From contig JAQGJF010000589.1 in assembly GCA_028290765.1 (NCBI GenBank), positions 1-14,844 on the forward strand: a stretch of 14,844 nt of DNA, given 5' to 3'. Positions 1-6,635 of the stretch are shown in pieces (position 1 is the stretch's first letter; every line of letters starts with the position of its first letter). A program made the translations under genes and the position numbers. Below the pieces are notes generated by a model that was not told the DNA's origin, made no database searches, and saw only the letters and a program-made list of their open reading frames with translations. This DNA is from Tardiphaga sp. (GTDB lineage: Bacteria; Pseudomonadota; Alphaproteobacteria; Rhizobiales; Xanthobacteraceae).

Positions 1-254
1 ACTTCCCAGTTCTGGTATTTGTTGGTCGAGCCATAGGCGACGTCGGGATGGCCGGCGATCATGCTCTGCCAGGCGCTCGGATAGCCGTCCTGGAAAGCCA
101 GTCCCTTGGCATAGGGACCGTAGGTCAGCAGCACCGGATATTGTCCCGCGGCGATCGGCCGGAACACATCCGCGCGCAACACCAGGCCGTCGTCCACGAC
201 GATCTCGACGTCCCAGTCGATCTGCATGCCGTCCTGTACGGTCGACTGGACCAT
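1..254 (-). CDS. CocE/NonD (S15-like) hydrolase, N-terminal part, cut by window edge
   Basis: Reading leftward from the ATG at 254, 84 residues are visible before the window edge. The segment DVEIVVDDGLVLRADVFRP followed by YPVLLTYGPYAKG is the first beta-strand region of the alpha/beta-hydrolase fold in the CocE/NonD and X-Pro dipeptidyl-peptidase (peptidase S15) family. These enzymes hydrolyse esters, amides or peptides with a Ser-Asp-His triad; the triad lies beyond the visible part and cannot be checked. There is no signal peptide, so a cytoplasmic protein is expected. The start is supported by GGGAGG about 7 bases upstream on the minus strand (262-267). The gene is divergent from the patatin-like gene, with 221 bases between the two starts. 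The substrate is unknown. Confidence 0.82.
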   Translation of the reverse strand, partial: MVQSTVQDGMQIDWDVEIVVDDGLVLRADVFRPIAAGQYPVLLTYGPYAKGLAFQDGYPSAWQSMIAGHPDVAYGSTNKYQNWE

Positions 255-362
255 GCGTACCTCCCATCGTCTCGTTGCTTGTTGTTGCCCCGAGTTTTGG
301 CGATGGAAGCGTATTTATCAAGTGAAAAATTGTATCGCGGCGACAAGCAGCGTTGCACGTCT

Positions 363-398
363 CGCAACACTTGCGGCCGGGTTGCGCCGGCTCGCAAC
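363..398. promoter_or_regulatory. Three CGCAAC/GTTGCG half-sites, possible operator
   Basis: CGCAAC occurs at 363-368, its complement GTTGCG at 381-386, and CGCAAC again at 393-398. The last two form a perfect 6-base inverted repeat with a 6-base spacer. The cluster ends 20 bases upstream of the proposed -35 box of the patatin-like gene, in the intergenic region shared with the divergent hydrolase. A regulator site is plausible, but short GC-rich repeats also arise by chance. Confidence 0.3.
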
Positions 399-418
399 CA
401 TGCGCGGCAGATTGGCCC

Positions 419-446
419 TTTACGTGTAGAAAGCCGTCGGTACAAT
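419..446 (+). promoter_or_regulatory. Candidate sigma70-type promoter of the patatin-like gene
   Basis: TTTACG (419-424) and TACAAT (441-446) are separated by 16 bases. The -10 box matches the consensus at 5 of 6 positions, the -35 box at 4 of 6. Transcription would start near 453 and give a leader of about 23 bases that carries the strong GGGGGG-AG Shine-Dalgarno sequence at 461-468. The position just before the gene start makes it credible; no experimental support is visible. Confidence 0.4.
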
Positions 447-475
447 CCTTCGTAGTCTTGGGGGGGAGCAAACTC

Positions 476-3028
476 ATGCATCGGAGCGCTAACGCATTAC
501 GCGCCGGAAAAATTCTCGCGGGCGAGAAAGCCGAGCCCGAAGAATTGGAGCGGCTTGCAAAGACACTGAAAGAGGAGCCGAATTTCGGACTTGCCCGGCG
601 ATTGCTGGAAATACGATTCGCGGAGAGCGATGTTCAATCCTCCGCCAGCTTGAAGGAAAAGGTAGGTGCTGAGTGGTCGCTTTGTACCTACAAGGACCCG
701 GACCTCCCCGTCGATGCCCGCCTCGAACAGGCTCTCCGGATCCTGCGGTCGATCGCTTCGCTCGAAGCGACGCCCAATCAGGAGATCCTCGGACTCGCCG
801 GAGCCATCTATAAACGACGTTGGGAAGCATTTACCCGCAGAGACGATCTCGAGCGATCCCTGTTATTTTACCTGCGCGGATTCGAACTGGGACCGGATTC
901 CCGCGATCCCTGGTATCCCGGCATAAATGCGGCCTTTGTCCTTGATCTGTTGGCGGTTCTGGAAGCTCCGGACGCGCCTGCCGCCGTGCCTGCGGTGGCG
1001 CATGGACGAGTAGTCCAGGCCGCGGATATCCGCACACAAATCGCGAGCCACCTCGGCAAAACACAGGCCGCCAATGCTCCGGACTGGTGGAAGTTGGTGA
1101 CTCTCGCTGAGGCGCTGTTCGGACTTGGCAGGTTTACCGAAGCCGGAAAGGTGCTTGCTCAGGCCGTCACGCCGGACAATGTGCCCGATTGGCAAAAGGA
1201 ATCCACGACCCGGCAACTGGCCTCGCTGACGCGGCTCCGAGATAAGTTGCCCGTCGACGGACAGGAGCCGATCGACCACGCCTGGGATGCGGTATCCAGT
1301 CTGGTTGGCGGCAATCAGTCGGCCATAAGAAGCGCATTTCGCGGACGGATCGGGCTTGCCCTGTCCGGAGGCGGCTTTCGTGCCTCTCTGTTTCACATCG
1401 GCGTCCTTGCACGGCTGGCCGAGATGGATTTGCTTCGCGGGATCGAGTGCCTCTCCTGCGTCTCGGGCGGCTCCATCATTGGTGCGCACTATTACCTGCA
1501 TGTTCGGCACCTGCTGCAATCGAAGCCGGATCACCAGATCACGGCCAACGACTACATCGCCATCGTTCGAAATATCGCGGACGAGTTTCTCGCCGGCGTC
1601 CAGCGTAACATCCGGACACGCGTGGCCGCGGAGTGGAAGACGAACCTGAAGATGATGTTTGTCGGTAACTATTCGCGGACACTGCGCGTCGGCGAATTGT
1701 ATGAGAGCGAGCTATTCGGCAAGGTAAATGACGGCGAAGGCGAAAAAGACCGCTGGCTCGACGAACTGACCATCGTTCCCAATGGGGAGCCGGCCACCTT
1801 CACTCCGAAATCGCACAACTGGAGACGTCAGGCAAAAGTCCCCAACCTGATCCTCAACGCGACCACGCTGAACACCGGACACACCTGGCAATTCACGGCA
1901 AGCTGGATGGGGGAGCCTCCGGCGGGCATCAACAGCGAGATCGATGCAAACTACCGTCTGCAGCGTCTGTATCACGATGAAGCCCCGCCACCGTGGCGAA
2001 AGACTCGCCTCGGATCGGCCGTCGCGGCGTCTTCCTGCGTACCGGGGCTGTTCGAGCCACTTCCCATCGCCGGCCTCTATCCGGATCGCGTTCTGGGTCT
2101 CGTCGACGGTGGCGTCCATGACAACCAGGGGACAAGCGCCCTGCTGGAGCAGGATTGCACGGTCATGCTGGTCTCCGACGCCAGCGGGCAGATGGATACG
2201 CTCGACGTCGCGCCGTTTGGCCTGCTGAGTGTTCCGTTGCGGGCCAATTCGATCCTGCAATCGCGTGTTCGCGAAGCGCAGTTCGGCGAACTCGCGGCGC
2301 GCCGCCGCGCCGGCCTGCTCAGCGGACTGATGTTCCTTCACCTCAAGAAGGACCTGGATTCCGAGGCCGTCGACTGGATCGATTGCCAGGATCCCTCGGA
2401 GCGTCCGTCCCGTAGTCCCTTGACGAGCTACGGTGTCCAAAAGAAGGTTCAAAGGCAGCTCGCAGCGATCCGAACCGACCTCGACTCATTTTCGGATACC
2501 GAAGCCTACGCGCTCATGACGAGCGGCTATCTGATGGCGAAGGGCGCGCTGCAATCGGACGTTCTCGGATTTCCGATACCGGCCGCGAATCCCGGCAGCT
2601 GGAAATTCCTCAAGGCCCAGCCCGACATGACGGCATCAACGGTCGACGACGCATTTTTCAGGCGGTTAAAGACGGCAGAGTACATAGCCTTCAAGGTCTG
2701 GAGGCTGTCTCGTCTGCTGCAGATCGCGGCGGTGCTGATTCCAGTCGTCGCAGTCATCGGCTTTGCTGTCGCGCAGTGGAATAATTGGTCCGGCCTGTCA
2801 GCGAGAAAATTGACGATCGAAGCAACCCTTGGAGGCCTGGTCCTCACTGTCGTCTTCGCCGCGATGGCTGCGCTGGCGCTTCCGCCTCTGATGAGATGGC
2901 TCAGACTGCCAAAAACCCTGCAGCAATTCGCCATTGGCTTTGGAATGGCGAGTTTCGGCTTCCTGGTCGCGCGCCTGCACCTGCATGTTTTCGACAGGCT
3001 GTTCCTGAAGGATGGAGAAATGCGTTAG
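476..3028 (+). CDS. TRAFs-binding (TPR-S-like)/patatin phospholipase with three C-terminal membrane segments
   Basis: 850-residue protein in three parts. Residues ~20-280 are helical and TPR-like; NQEILGLAGAIYKRRWE (101-117) and DPWYPGINAAFVLDLLAV (144-161) match the TRAFs-binding/DUF4071 family, also called TPR-S, known from animal ASK kinases and bacterial signalling or conflict proteins. Residues ~291-600 form a patatin domain: the oxyanion loop SGGGFRAS (297-304), the nucleophile Ser330 in CVSGGS, and Asp544 in VDGGVHDN. This dyad normally hydrolyses acyl esters of membrane lipids. Residues ~747-768, 783-806 and 815-839 are hydrophobic and should span the membrane. An in-frame start exists at 353, but the ATG at 476 has a strong GGGGGGAG 7 bases upstream, so I chose it. 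The first residue of the usual GxSxG is Cys328. The gene is monocistronic and ends 32 bases from the convergent upp. Lipase activity is well supported; a role in defence or stress is inference. Confidence 0.88.
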   Translation: MHRSANALRAGKILAGEKAEPEELERLAKTLKEEPNFGLARRLLEIRFAESDVQSSASLKEKVGAEWSLCTYKDPDLPVDARLEQALRILRSIASLEATPNQEILGLAGAIYKRRWEAFTRRDDLERSLLFYLRGFELGPDSRDPWYPGINAAFVLDLLAVLEAPDAPAAVPAVAHGRVVQAADIRTQIASHLGKTQAANAPDWWKLVTLAEALFGLGRFTEAGKVLAQAVTPDNVPDWQKESTTRQLASLTRLRDKLPVDGQEPIDHAWDAVSSLVGGNQSAIRSAFRGRIGLALSGGGFRASLFHIGVLARLAEMDLLRGIECLSCVSGGSIIGAHYYLHVRHLLQSKPDHQITANDYIAIVRNIADEFLAGVQRNIRTRVAAEWKTNLKMMFVGNYSRTLRVGELYESELFGKVNDGEGEKDRWLDELTIVPNGEPATFTPKSHNWRRQAKVPNLILNATTLNTGHTWQFTASWMGEPPAGINSEIDANYRLQRLYHDEAPPPWRKTRLGSAVAASSCVPGLFEPLPIAGLYPDRVLGLVDGGVHDNQGTSALLEQDCTVMLVSDASGQMDTLDVAPFGLLSVPLRANSILQSRVREAQFGELAARRRAGLLSGLMFLHLKKDLDSEAVDWIDCQDPSERPSRSPLTSYGVQKKVQRQLAAIRTDLDSFSDTEAYALMTSGYLMAKGALQSDVLGFPIPAANPGSWKFLKAQPDMTASTVDDAFFRRLKTAEYIAFKVWRLSRLLQIAAVLIPVVAVIGFAVAQWNNWSGLSARKLTIEATLGGLVLTVVFAAMAALALPPLMRWLRLPKTLQQFAIGFGMASFGFLVARLHLHVFDRLFLKDGEMR

Positions 3029-3060
3029 CATTCACCGTGCGTGCAACAATCGGTGCCAGC

Positions 3061-3690
3061 TCACTTCGTTCCGTAGGCCCGGTCGCCGGCATCGCCCAAT
3101 CCCGGCAGGATATAGGCGTGCTCGTTGAGGTGGTCGTCGACTGCCGCGGTCCAGATCGGCACGTCGGGATGGCGGCCGCGTAGCCGCTCGATGCCTTCCG
3201 GCGCCGCCAGCAGGCAGACGAAGCGGATGTCCTTGGCGCCGCGTTCCTTGATGCGGTCGATCGCGGCGACCGCGGTGTTGGCGGTCGCCAGCATCGGATC
3301 GATGACGATGACCAGGCGCTCGTCGAGATTGGCCGGCGCCTTGAAGAAATATTCCACTGCGACGAAGGTGTCCGGGTCACGATACAGCCCGATATGGGCG
3401 ATGCGCGCCGAGGGCACGAGGTCGATCATGCCTTCGAGGAAACTCAGGCCGGCGCGCAGGATCGGCGCGAACACCAGCTTCTTGCCGGCGATCTCCTTGC
3501 CGGTCATCTTGGTCAGCGGAGTTTCGATGTCGACGTCGGTGAGCGGCAGGTCGCGCGTCACCTCGTAGCACAGCAGCATGCCGATCTCGTTCAGCAACTC
3601 GCGAAAGCCCTTGGTCGAGCGGCTCTTGTCGCGGATCAGCGTCAGCTTGTGCTGCACCAGGGGGTGGGTAACGATGGTGACGCCGTCCAT
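3061..3690 (-). CDS. upp: Uracil phosphoribosyltransferase
   Basis: 209 residues, the normal length for Upp. The enzyme joins uracil and PRPP to give UMP and pyrophosphate in the cytoplasm. The PRPP-binding loop is at 131-140 ([10 protein letters not shown]) and the uracil-binding tail at 195-208 ([14 protein letters not shown]), both in expected places. The common loop is DPMLATGGSA; here Gly-Gly-Ser is replaced by Ala-Asn-Thr, which I believe also occurs in Bradyrhizobium homologues. The reading frame is open further upstream to 3789, but that part runs into the palindromic repeat; [15 protein letters not shown] at 3690 is the conserved start. The gene lies downstream of the Urc1-like gene in the same direction, 125 bases away, so the UMP may feed uracil breakdown as well as salvage (inference from the yeast URC pathway, where Urc6 is this enzyme). 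Confidence 0.96.
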   Translation of the reverse strand: MDGVTIVTHPLVQHKLTLIRDKSRSTKGFRELLNEIGMLLCYEVTRDLPLTDVDIETPLTKMTGKEIAGKKLVFAPILRAGLSFLEGMIDLVPSARIAHIGLYRDPDTFVAVEYFFKAPANLDERLVIVIDPMLATANTAVAAIDRIKERGAKDIRFVCLLAAPEGIERLRGRHPDVPIWTAAVDDHLNEHAYILPGLGDAGDRAYGTK

Positions 3691-3722
3691 GGGGGTTCTT
3701 TCAGGTTGGGGATGAAGGCGGG

Positions 3723-3801
3723 CCTGTAGCCCGGATGAGCGAAGCGACATCCGGGGTTGCCGTCCGACCCGGATGTCGCTTGCGCTCATCCGGGCTACAG
3801 G
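3723..3801. repeat. REP-like long palindrome between the Urc1-like gene and upp
   Basis: The left arm (3723-3755, 33 bases) and the right arm (3768-3801, 34 bases) are inverted copies, differing by one inserted G in the right arm, with a 12-base loop at 3756-3767. The arm begins CCTGTAGCCCGGATGAGC and contains GAAGCGACATCCGGG, a motif I recognise as a frequent interspersed palindrome in Bradyrhizobium-like genomes. It would fold into a very stable hairpin in the mRNA between two co-oriented genes. Such elements can block 3' exonucleases or reduce read-through. No transposase is next to it, so it is probably a non-autonomous repeat. Confidence 0.85.
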
Positions 3802-3815
3802 CAGCTACGGGCTTC

Positions 3816-5072
3816 TCAATACTTTTCCAACGGACGGCCGACCGAGTCCAGCAGATCCTGCGGCTTCGGCGCTTCGGGCGTGTAGTAGCCGGCGGCCTTC
3901 TTCGCCGCGATCTCGACATGGGCGTCGGCGGGGATCATGTCGTCGGGGATGGCGACGCGCTCGACGATGTCGATGCCCTGGCTGACCAGCGCGTCGTGCT
4001 TCATGTCGCTCATCGAGATGAAACGGTCGATCCGCTTGAGGCCGAGCCAGTGGATCACGTCCGGCATCAATTGCTGGAAGCGCGCGTCCTGGACGCCGGC
4101 GACGCATTCGGTGCGCTCGAAATACTGCGCCGCGGCATCGCCGCCTTCCTGCCGCTTGCGGGCGTTGTAGACCAGGAATTTGGTGACCTCGCCGAGCGCG
4201 CGGCCTTCCTTGCGGTTGTAGAGGATGATGCCGAGGCCGCCGGACTGGCCGGCGATGGCGCATTCCTCGATGCCATGGATCAGGTAGGGACGGCAGGTGC
4301 AGATGTCCGAGCCGAACACGTCGGAGCCGTTGCATTCGTCATGGACGCGGCAGGTGATTTTGGTGCGGTGGTCCGGCAACTTGGTCACATCGCCGAACAG
4401 ATAGGCGGTGATGCCGCCGATCGGCGGCAAAAACACCTGCAAATCGGGCCGTGTCACCAATTCGGGGAACATGCCGCCGGTCTGCTCGAACAGCGCCCGT
4501 CGCAGATTGTTCTCGGTGGTGTCGAAGCGCTTGGCCAGGCCCGGCAGATACCACACCGGATCGAGCGCGATCTTGACCACGGAGACGCTGCCGTTCTTGT
4601 GCACCACGTTGCCGTCGTGCTTGAGCCGGCCGGCGGCGATCGCGGCCTGCAGTTCGGGCAAATCGAGGCGGGCGCGGGTGATGGCGATGCTGGGCCTTAT
4701 ATCGATGCCCTCGCCGATTTCCTTGGCGAAATTTTCCGCCACCAGATGGCCCCACGGGTCGAGCGAGACGATTTTTTCCGGATCGGTCCATTGCGGGGCA
4801 AGGCCGACCGTCGCCGCGGGGTGGGTGTTGAGCAGGTCCGGCCGCTTGATCGGATCGAGTTCGCCCGAGGATACCGCCAGCGCCCGGTAGATCGAATAGG
4901 ACCCGCCATGGGTGCCGATCACGTTGCGGTCTTGCGGATGCGAGACGGTGCCGATCACCGGCCCGCGTTCCCGCGCAGTCGCTGCCCCCCAGTGGATGGG
5001 GAAAGCCGGCTTGGCGCCCGGCGCCGGATGCGACGTCAGGCGGATGTGGTCAACCCGATTGGACCGAGTCAT
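3816..5072 (-). CDS. GTP cyclohydrolase II-like protein, Urc1 type (uracil catabolism)
   Basis: 418 residues, about twice the length of a stand-alone RibA. Residues ~1-220 form an extra N-terminal region with no DHBP-synthase motif that I recognise. The GTP cyclohydrolase II-like domain is at ~225-385. Its zinc ligands are conserved in spacing: Cys247, Cys258 and Cys260 (VHDECNGSDVFGSDICTC). KEGRALG (288-294) corresponds to the QEGRGIG loop and Tyr302 to the catalytic Tyr. The later TNNPxK motif of true RibA is replaced by ISMSD (352-356). Length, these changes and adjacency to upp fit Urc1, which in yeast acts on uracil breakdown rather than riboflavin synthesis. An upstream TTG (5087) is possible; the ATG at 5072, with GGGGG 8 bases before it, is preferred. 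No riboflavin genes are nearby. Family assignment is firm; the Urc1 role is inferred from context and motifs. Confidence 0.88.
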   Translation of the reverse strand: MTRSNRVDHIRLTSHPAPGAKPAFPIHWGAATARERGPVIGTVSHPQDRNVIGTHGGSYSIYRALAVSSGELDPIKRPDLLNTHPAATVGLAPQWTDPEKIVSLDPWGHLVAENFAKEIGEGIDIRPSIAITRARLDLPELQAAIAAGRLKHDGNVVHKNGSVSVVKIALDPVWYLPGLAKRFDTTENNLRRALFEQTGGMFPELVTRPDLQVFLPPIGGITAYLFGDVTKLPDHRTKITCRVHDECNGSDVFGSDICTCRPYLIHGIEECAIAGQSGGLGIILYNRKEGRALGEVTKFLVYNARKRQEGGDAAAQYFERTECVAGVQDARFQQLMPDVIHWLGLKRIDRFISMSDMKHDALVSQGIDIVERVAIPDDMIPADAHVEIAAKKAAGYYTPEAPKPQDLLDSVGRPLEKY

Positions 5073-5150
5073 TATAGTAGCCCCCAAAACGGCAACGGCC
5101 CGCCTGAAAAGACGGGCCAGTCTGCCAAAGAAGCTCAGCCGAGGCTGAAA
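5073..5150 (-). promoter_or_regulatory. Structured 5' leader of the Urc1-like gene
   Basis: Between the inferred transcription start (~5150) and the ATG lie about 77 bases with two hairpins. One is at 5135-5148 (TCAGCC paired with GGCTGA, a tight loop) at the very 5' end of the RNA. The other is at 5097-5118 (GGCCCG paired with CGGGCC, 10-base loop). On the transcribed strand the second hairpin is followed by GTTGCCGTTTT and then the GGGGG before the start. The layout could be an attenuator or a stabilising 5' structure. It matches no riboswitch class known to me. Confidence 0.35.
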
Positions 5151-5155
5151 GAAGA

Positions 5156-5183
5156 AGTATAGCTACGATTTGGCGGCTGGCAA
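5156..5183 (-). promoter_or_regulatory. Candidate sigma70-type promoter of the Urc1-like gene/upp pair
   Basis: On the minus strand TTGCCA (5183-5178) and TATACT (5161-5156) are separated by 16 bases. Each matches the consensus at 4 to 5 of 6 positions. It lies about 84 bases upstream of the ATG and points at the Urc1-like gene. It is the best promoter-like match I found in this intergenic region. Confidence 0.5.
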
Positions 5184-5622
5184 GGGGGTGGAACCGGGTG
5201 ACGGCGACCACCCGCCGGACCTACTCCCACAACAAGCGCAGGCAGCCGGTCATGGCGAAAGACGTCAGCACCGCCACCACCGCGCAGCTCGCATTGGCTT
5301 CAATGGCTTCAAACAGGCGCTCGATCGTCCGTAGCACAGTAGGCCTCGCATCGATGTCGGCAGCGCGGACGCTGCTCCTTAAATCCAATGCTGAGACGTG
5401 CCGGCCGTTCCACCGTCGGACGAATCGGCAAGACGAGCCCCAGCCTTACGAAGTTTCGGGCAGATAGGTTGCCGTCCGATTAATGGCTATCGCCACCTTC
5501 GTCATTGCGGTGACGTGGAGGTACTCCGTCGCGGTGCCGCTGCAGAGCGCTTCGCGGCCAGGCTGTTCTGCCCCCTGATGTCGTCGGCAAGCAACTCACG
5601 CGAGCGACGCAAAGGCGTATCT
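5184..5622. other. Long intergenic stretch, no recognised gene
   Basis: This is most of the ~615-base gap between the divergent Urc1-like and GntR-family genes. Apart from one small possible coding frame (5221-5337, minus) I see no conserved protein frame, RNA gene or mobile-element end. An open plus-strand frame at 5198-5467 gives a low-complexity Thr/Arg/Ser-rich product with no recognisable domain and overlaps the minus-strand candidate, so it is not called. Confidence 0.6.
5221..5337 (-). CDS. Possible small membrane-segment protein, 38 residues
   Basis: A minus-strand frame starting at GTG 5337 encodes MLRTIERLFEAIEANA followed by a hydrophobic stretch (residues ~17-32, SCAVVAVLTSFAMTGC) and LRLLWE before a TAG. 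GCGAGG lies 6 bases upstream of the GTG as a ribosome binding site. By my count 31 of 38 sense codons end in G or C, like true genes of this genome. An amphipathic helix plus one membrane segment is a common plan for small inner-membrane proteins. I know no family for it. It could also be the end of a decayed gene: the frame stays open upstream for roughly 30 more codons before an in-frame TAA. Confidence 0.28.
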   Translation of the reverse strand: MLRTIERLFEAIEANASCAVVAVLTSFAMTGCLRLLWE

Positions 5623-5651
5623 TTGCGATGCGTTGGCGGTTGCGCTAGATT
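5623..5651 (+). promoter_or_regulatory. Candidate promoter of the GntR-family regulator gene
   Basis: TTGCGA (5623-5628) and TAGATT (5646-5651) are separated by 17 bases. The start of transcription would fall near 5658, about 30 bases before the ATG at 5688. Both boxes match the consensus at 4 of 6 positions and the spacing is ideal. Confidence 0.42.
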
Positions 5652-5687
5652 GCAACCAAGGTTTGATGCGGTGAAGCGGAGAGATCG

Positions 5688-6440
5688 ATGGAACAGGTCG
5701 CTGGGCCGAAGCCGGCGGCAACGGGCGCTACGCGTCCGCGGACCACGCTGTCCCGCAAGATACCTTTCGCCAGGCAGGTCGCGAACACGCTGCGGGACAT
5801 GATCATCCGCGGCGAGGTGCAGCCTGGCGGCCGCATCATCGAGCGGGCGTTGTGCGAGCAGCTCAGGGTGTCGCGGACGCCGCTCCGCGAAGCGCTCAAG
5901 CTGCTGGAAGTGGAAGGCTTGATCGAGATCTCCCAGAACCGGGGCGCTCGCATCATGTCGTTCACGCAGGCCGAAGCGCGGAACCTGTTCGAGGTGATCG
6001 CGGGGCTCGAGAGTCTCGCTGCCGAACTCGTCGTCACACGCATCGACGCCACCGATCTCGCTTTGCTGGACGGCATGCACACGCGGATGTGCGCGCATTA
6101 TGCGCGCCGGGAAAAGGATCCGTATTTCGAACTGAACAGCCTGGTTCACGACGAGATCGTCAGGCTCTCCGGCAATCCGGTATTGGTCGCGACCCACGCC
6201 AGCCTGATGCTGAGGGCGCGTCGCGGGCGCTATATGGCGATCCTCGATCCGCGCCGCTGGCAGGAATCCGTAGAGGAGCACGAGGCGGTGATGGCGGCGT
6301 TCCATGCCCGCGATCCCGAACAGGCAAGGCTGGTCTGGCGCCGGCACCTGCTGCGGACCGGCGAAACGGTTTGCGGCGTGCTGAAGCGGGAGACCGGCCC
6401 GGCCGCCGTCGAGGAGCCCGCCGCTTCGACCGAAGCCTGA
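5688..6440 (+). CDS. GntR-family transcriptional regulator, FCD (FadR-type) subfamily
   Basis: 250 residues. Residues ~25-90 form the winged helix-turn-helix: VANTLRDMIIRGEVQPGGRI, then CEQLRVSRTPLREALKLLE and the wing ISQNRGARIM. Residues ~95-230 form the FCD ligand-binding domain. Three of its metal-ligand histidines are visible, His154, His198 and His220; the usual first ligand Asp is Asn150. FCD domains bind metal-chelated carboxylates, or acyl-CoA in FadR, and releasing the ligand changes DNA binding. GCGGAGAG supports the ATG at 5688. The gene stands directly before an importer/catabolic operon in the same direction, 195 bases from the next gene start. It probably senses the imported compound or a breakdown product and represses the operon. 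The ligand cannot be told from sequence. Confidence 0.93.
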   Translation: MEQVAGPKPAATGATRPRTTLSRKIPFARQVANTLRDMIIRGEVQPGGRIIERALCEQLRVSRTPLREALKLLEVEGLIEISQNRGARIMSFTQAEARNLFEVIAGLESLAAELVVTRIDATDLALLDGMHTRMCAHYARREKDPYFELNSLVHDEIVRLSGNPVLVATHASLMLRARRGRYMAILDPRRWQESVEEHEAVMAAFHARDPEQARLVWRRHLLRTGETVCGVLKRETGPAAVEEPAASTEA

Positions 6441-6540
6441 TCGGGCCGCGAAGGCCTGATGGGCATGGCGCGGCCGACCGCCCGATTGATGACGATTTGG
6501 TCGAACATTGCCCAGATAATGGTCAATCGCGCCGCGCCAT

Positions 6541-6574
6541 AAAACGTATACAATTGATATTACGTAACTATTAT
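6541..6574 (+). promoter_or_regulatory. AT-rich promoter with GTATAC palindrome, likely GntR operator
   Basis: A sharply AT-rich block sits in otherwise GC-rich DNA between the regulator and the binding-protein gene. TATACA (6547-6552) and TATTAT (6569-6574), 16 bases apart, are promoter-like. GTATAC (6546-6551), within aaacGTATACaattg, overlaps the -35 box. FCD regulators often bind short palindromes centred on such sequences, so repression by steric block is plausible. The exact boxes are tentative. Confidence 0.42.
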
Positions 6575-6635
6575 CGATGGCATGCAATTTGAAGGGCGGA
6601 GCTGTGTGACAACAGCAGACGAAAGAGAGACCGTC

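Noticed and set aside
3029..3060. CACCG/CGGTG inverted repeat between the convergent patatin and upp genes as a bidirectional terminator
   Set aside because: Only a 5-base stem with a long loop and no U-run on either strand.
3816..5072. Riboflavin biosynthesis ribA or ribBA
   Set aside because: The TNNPxK motif is replaced, the N-terminal half has no DHBP-synthase motif, and the neighbour is upp with no other riboflavin gene nearby.
3735..5162. Plus-strand open frame of 475 codons opposite the Urc1-like gene
   Set aside because: It is the antisense of a gene with clear conserved motifs; long antisense frames are expected in GC-rich DNA, and the product has no recognisable domain.
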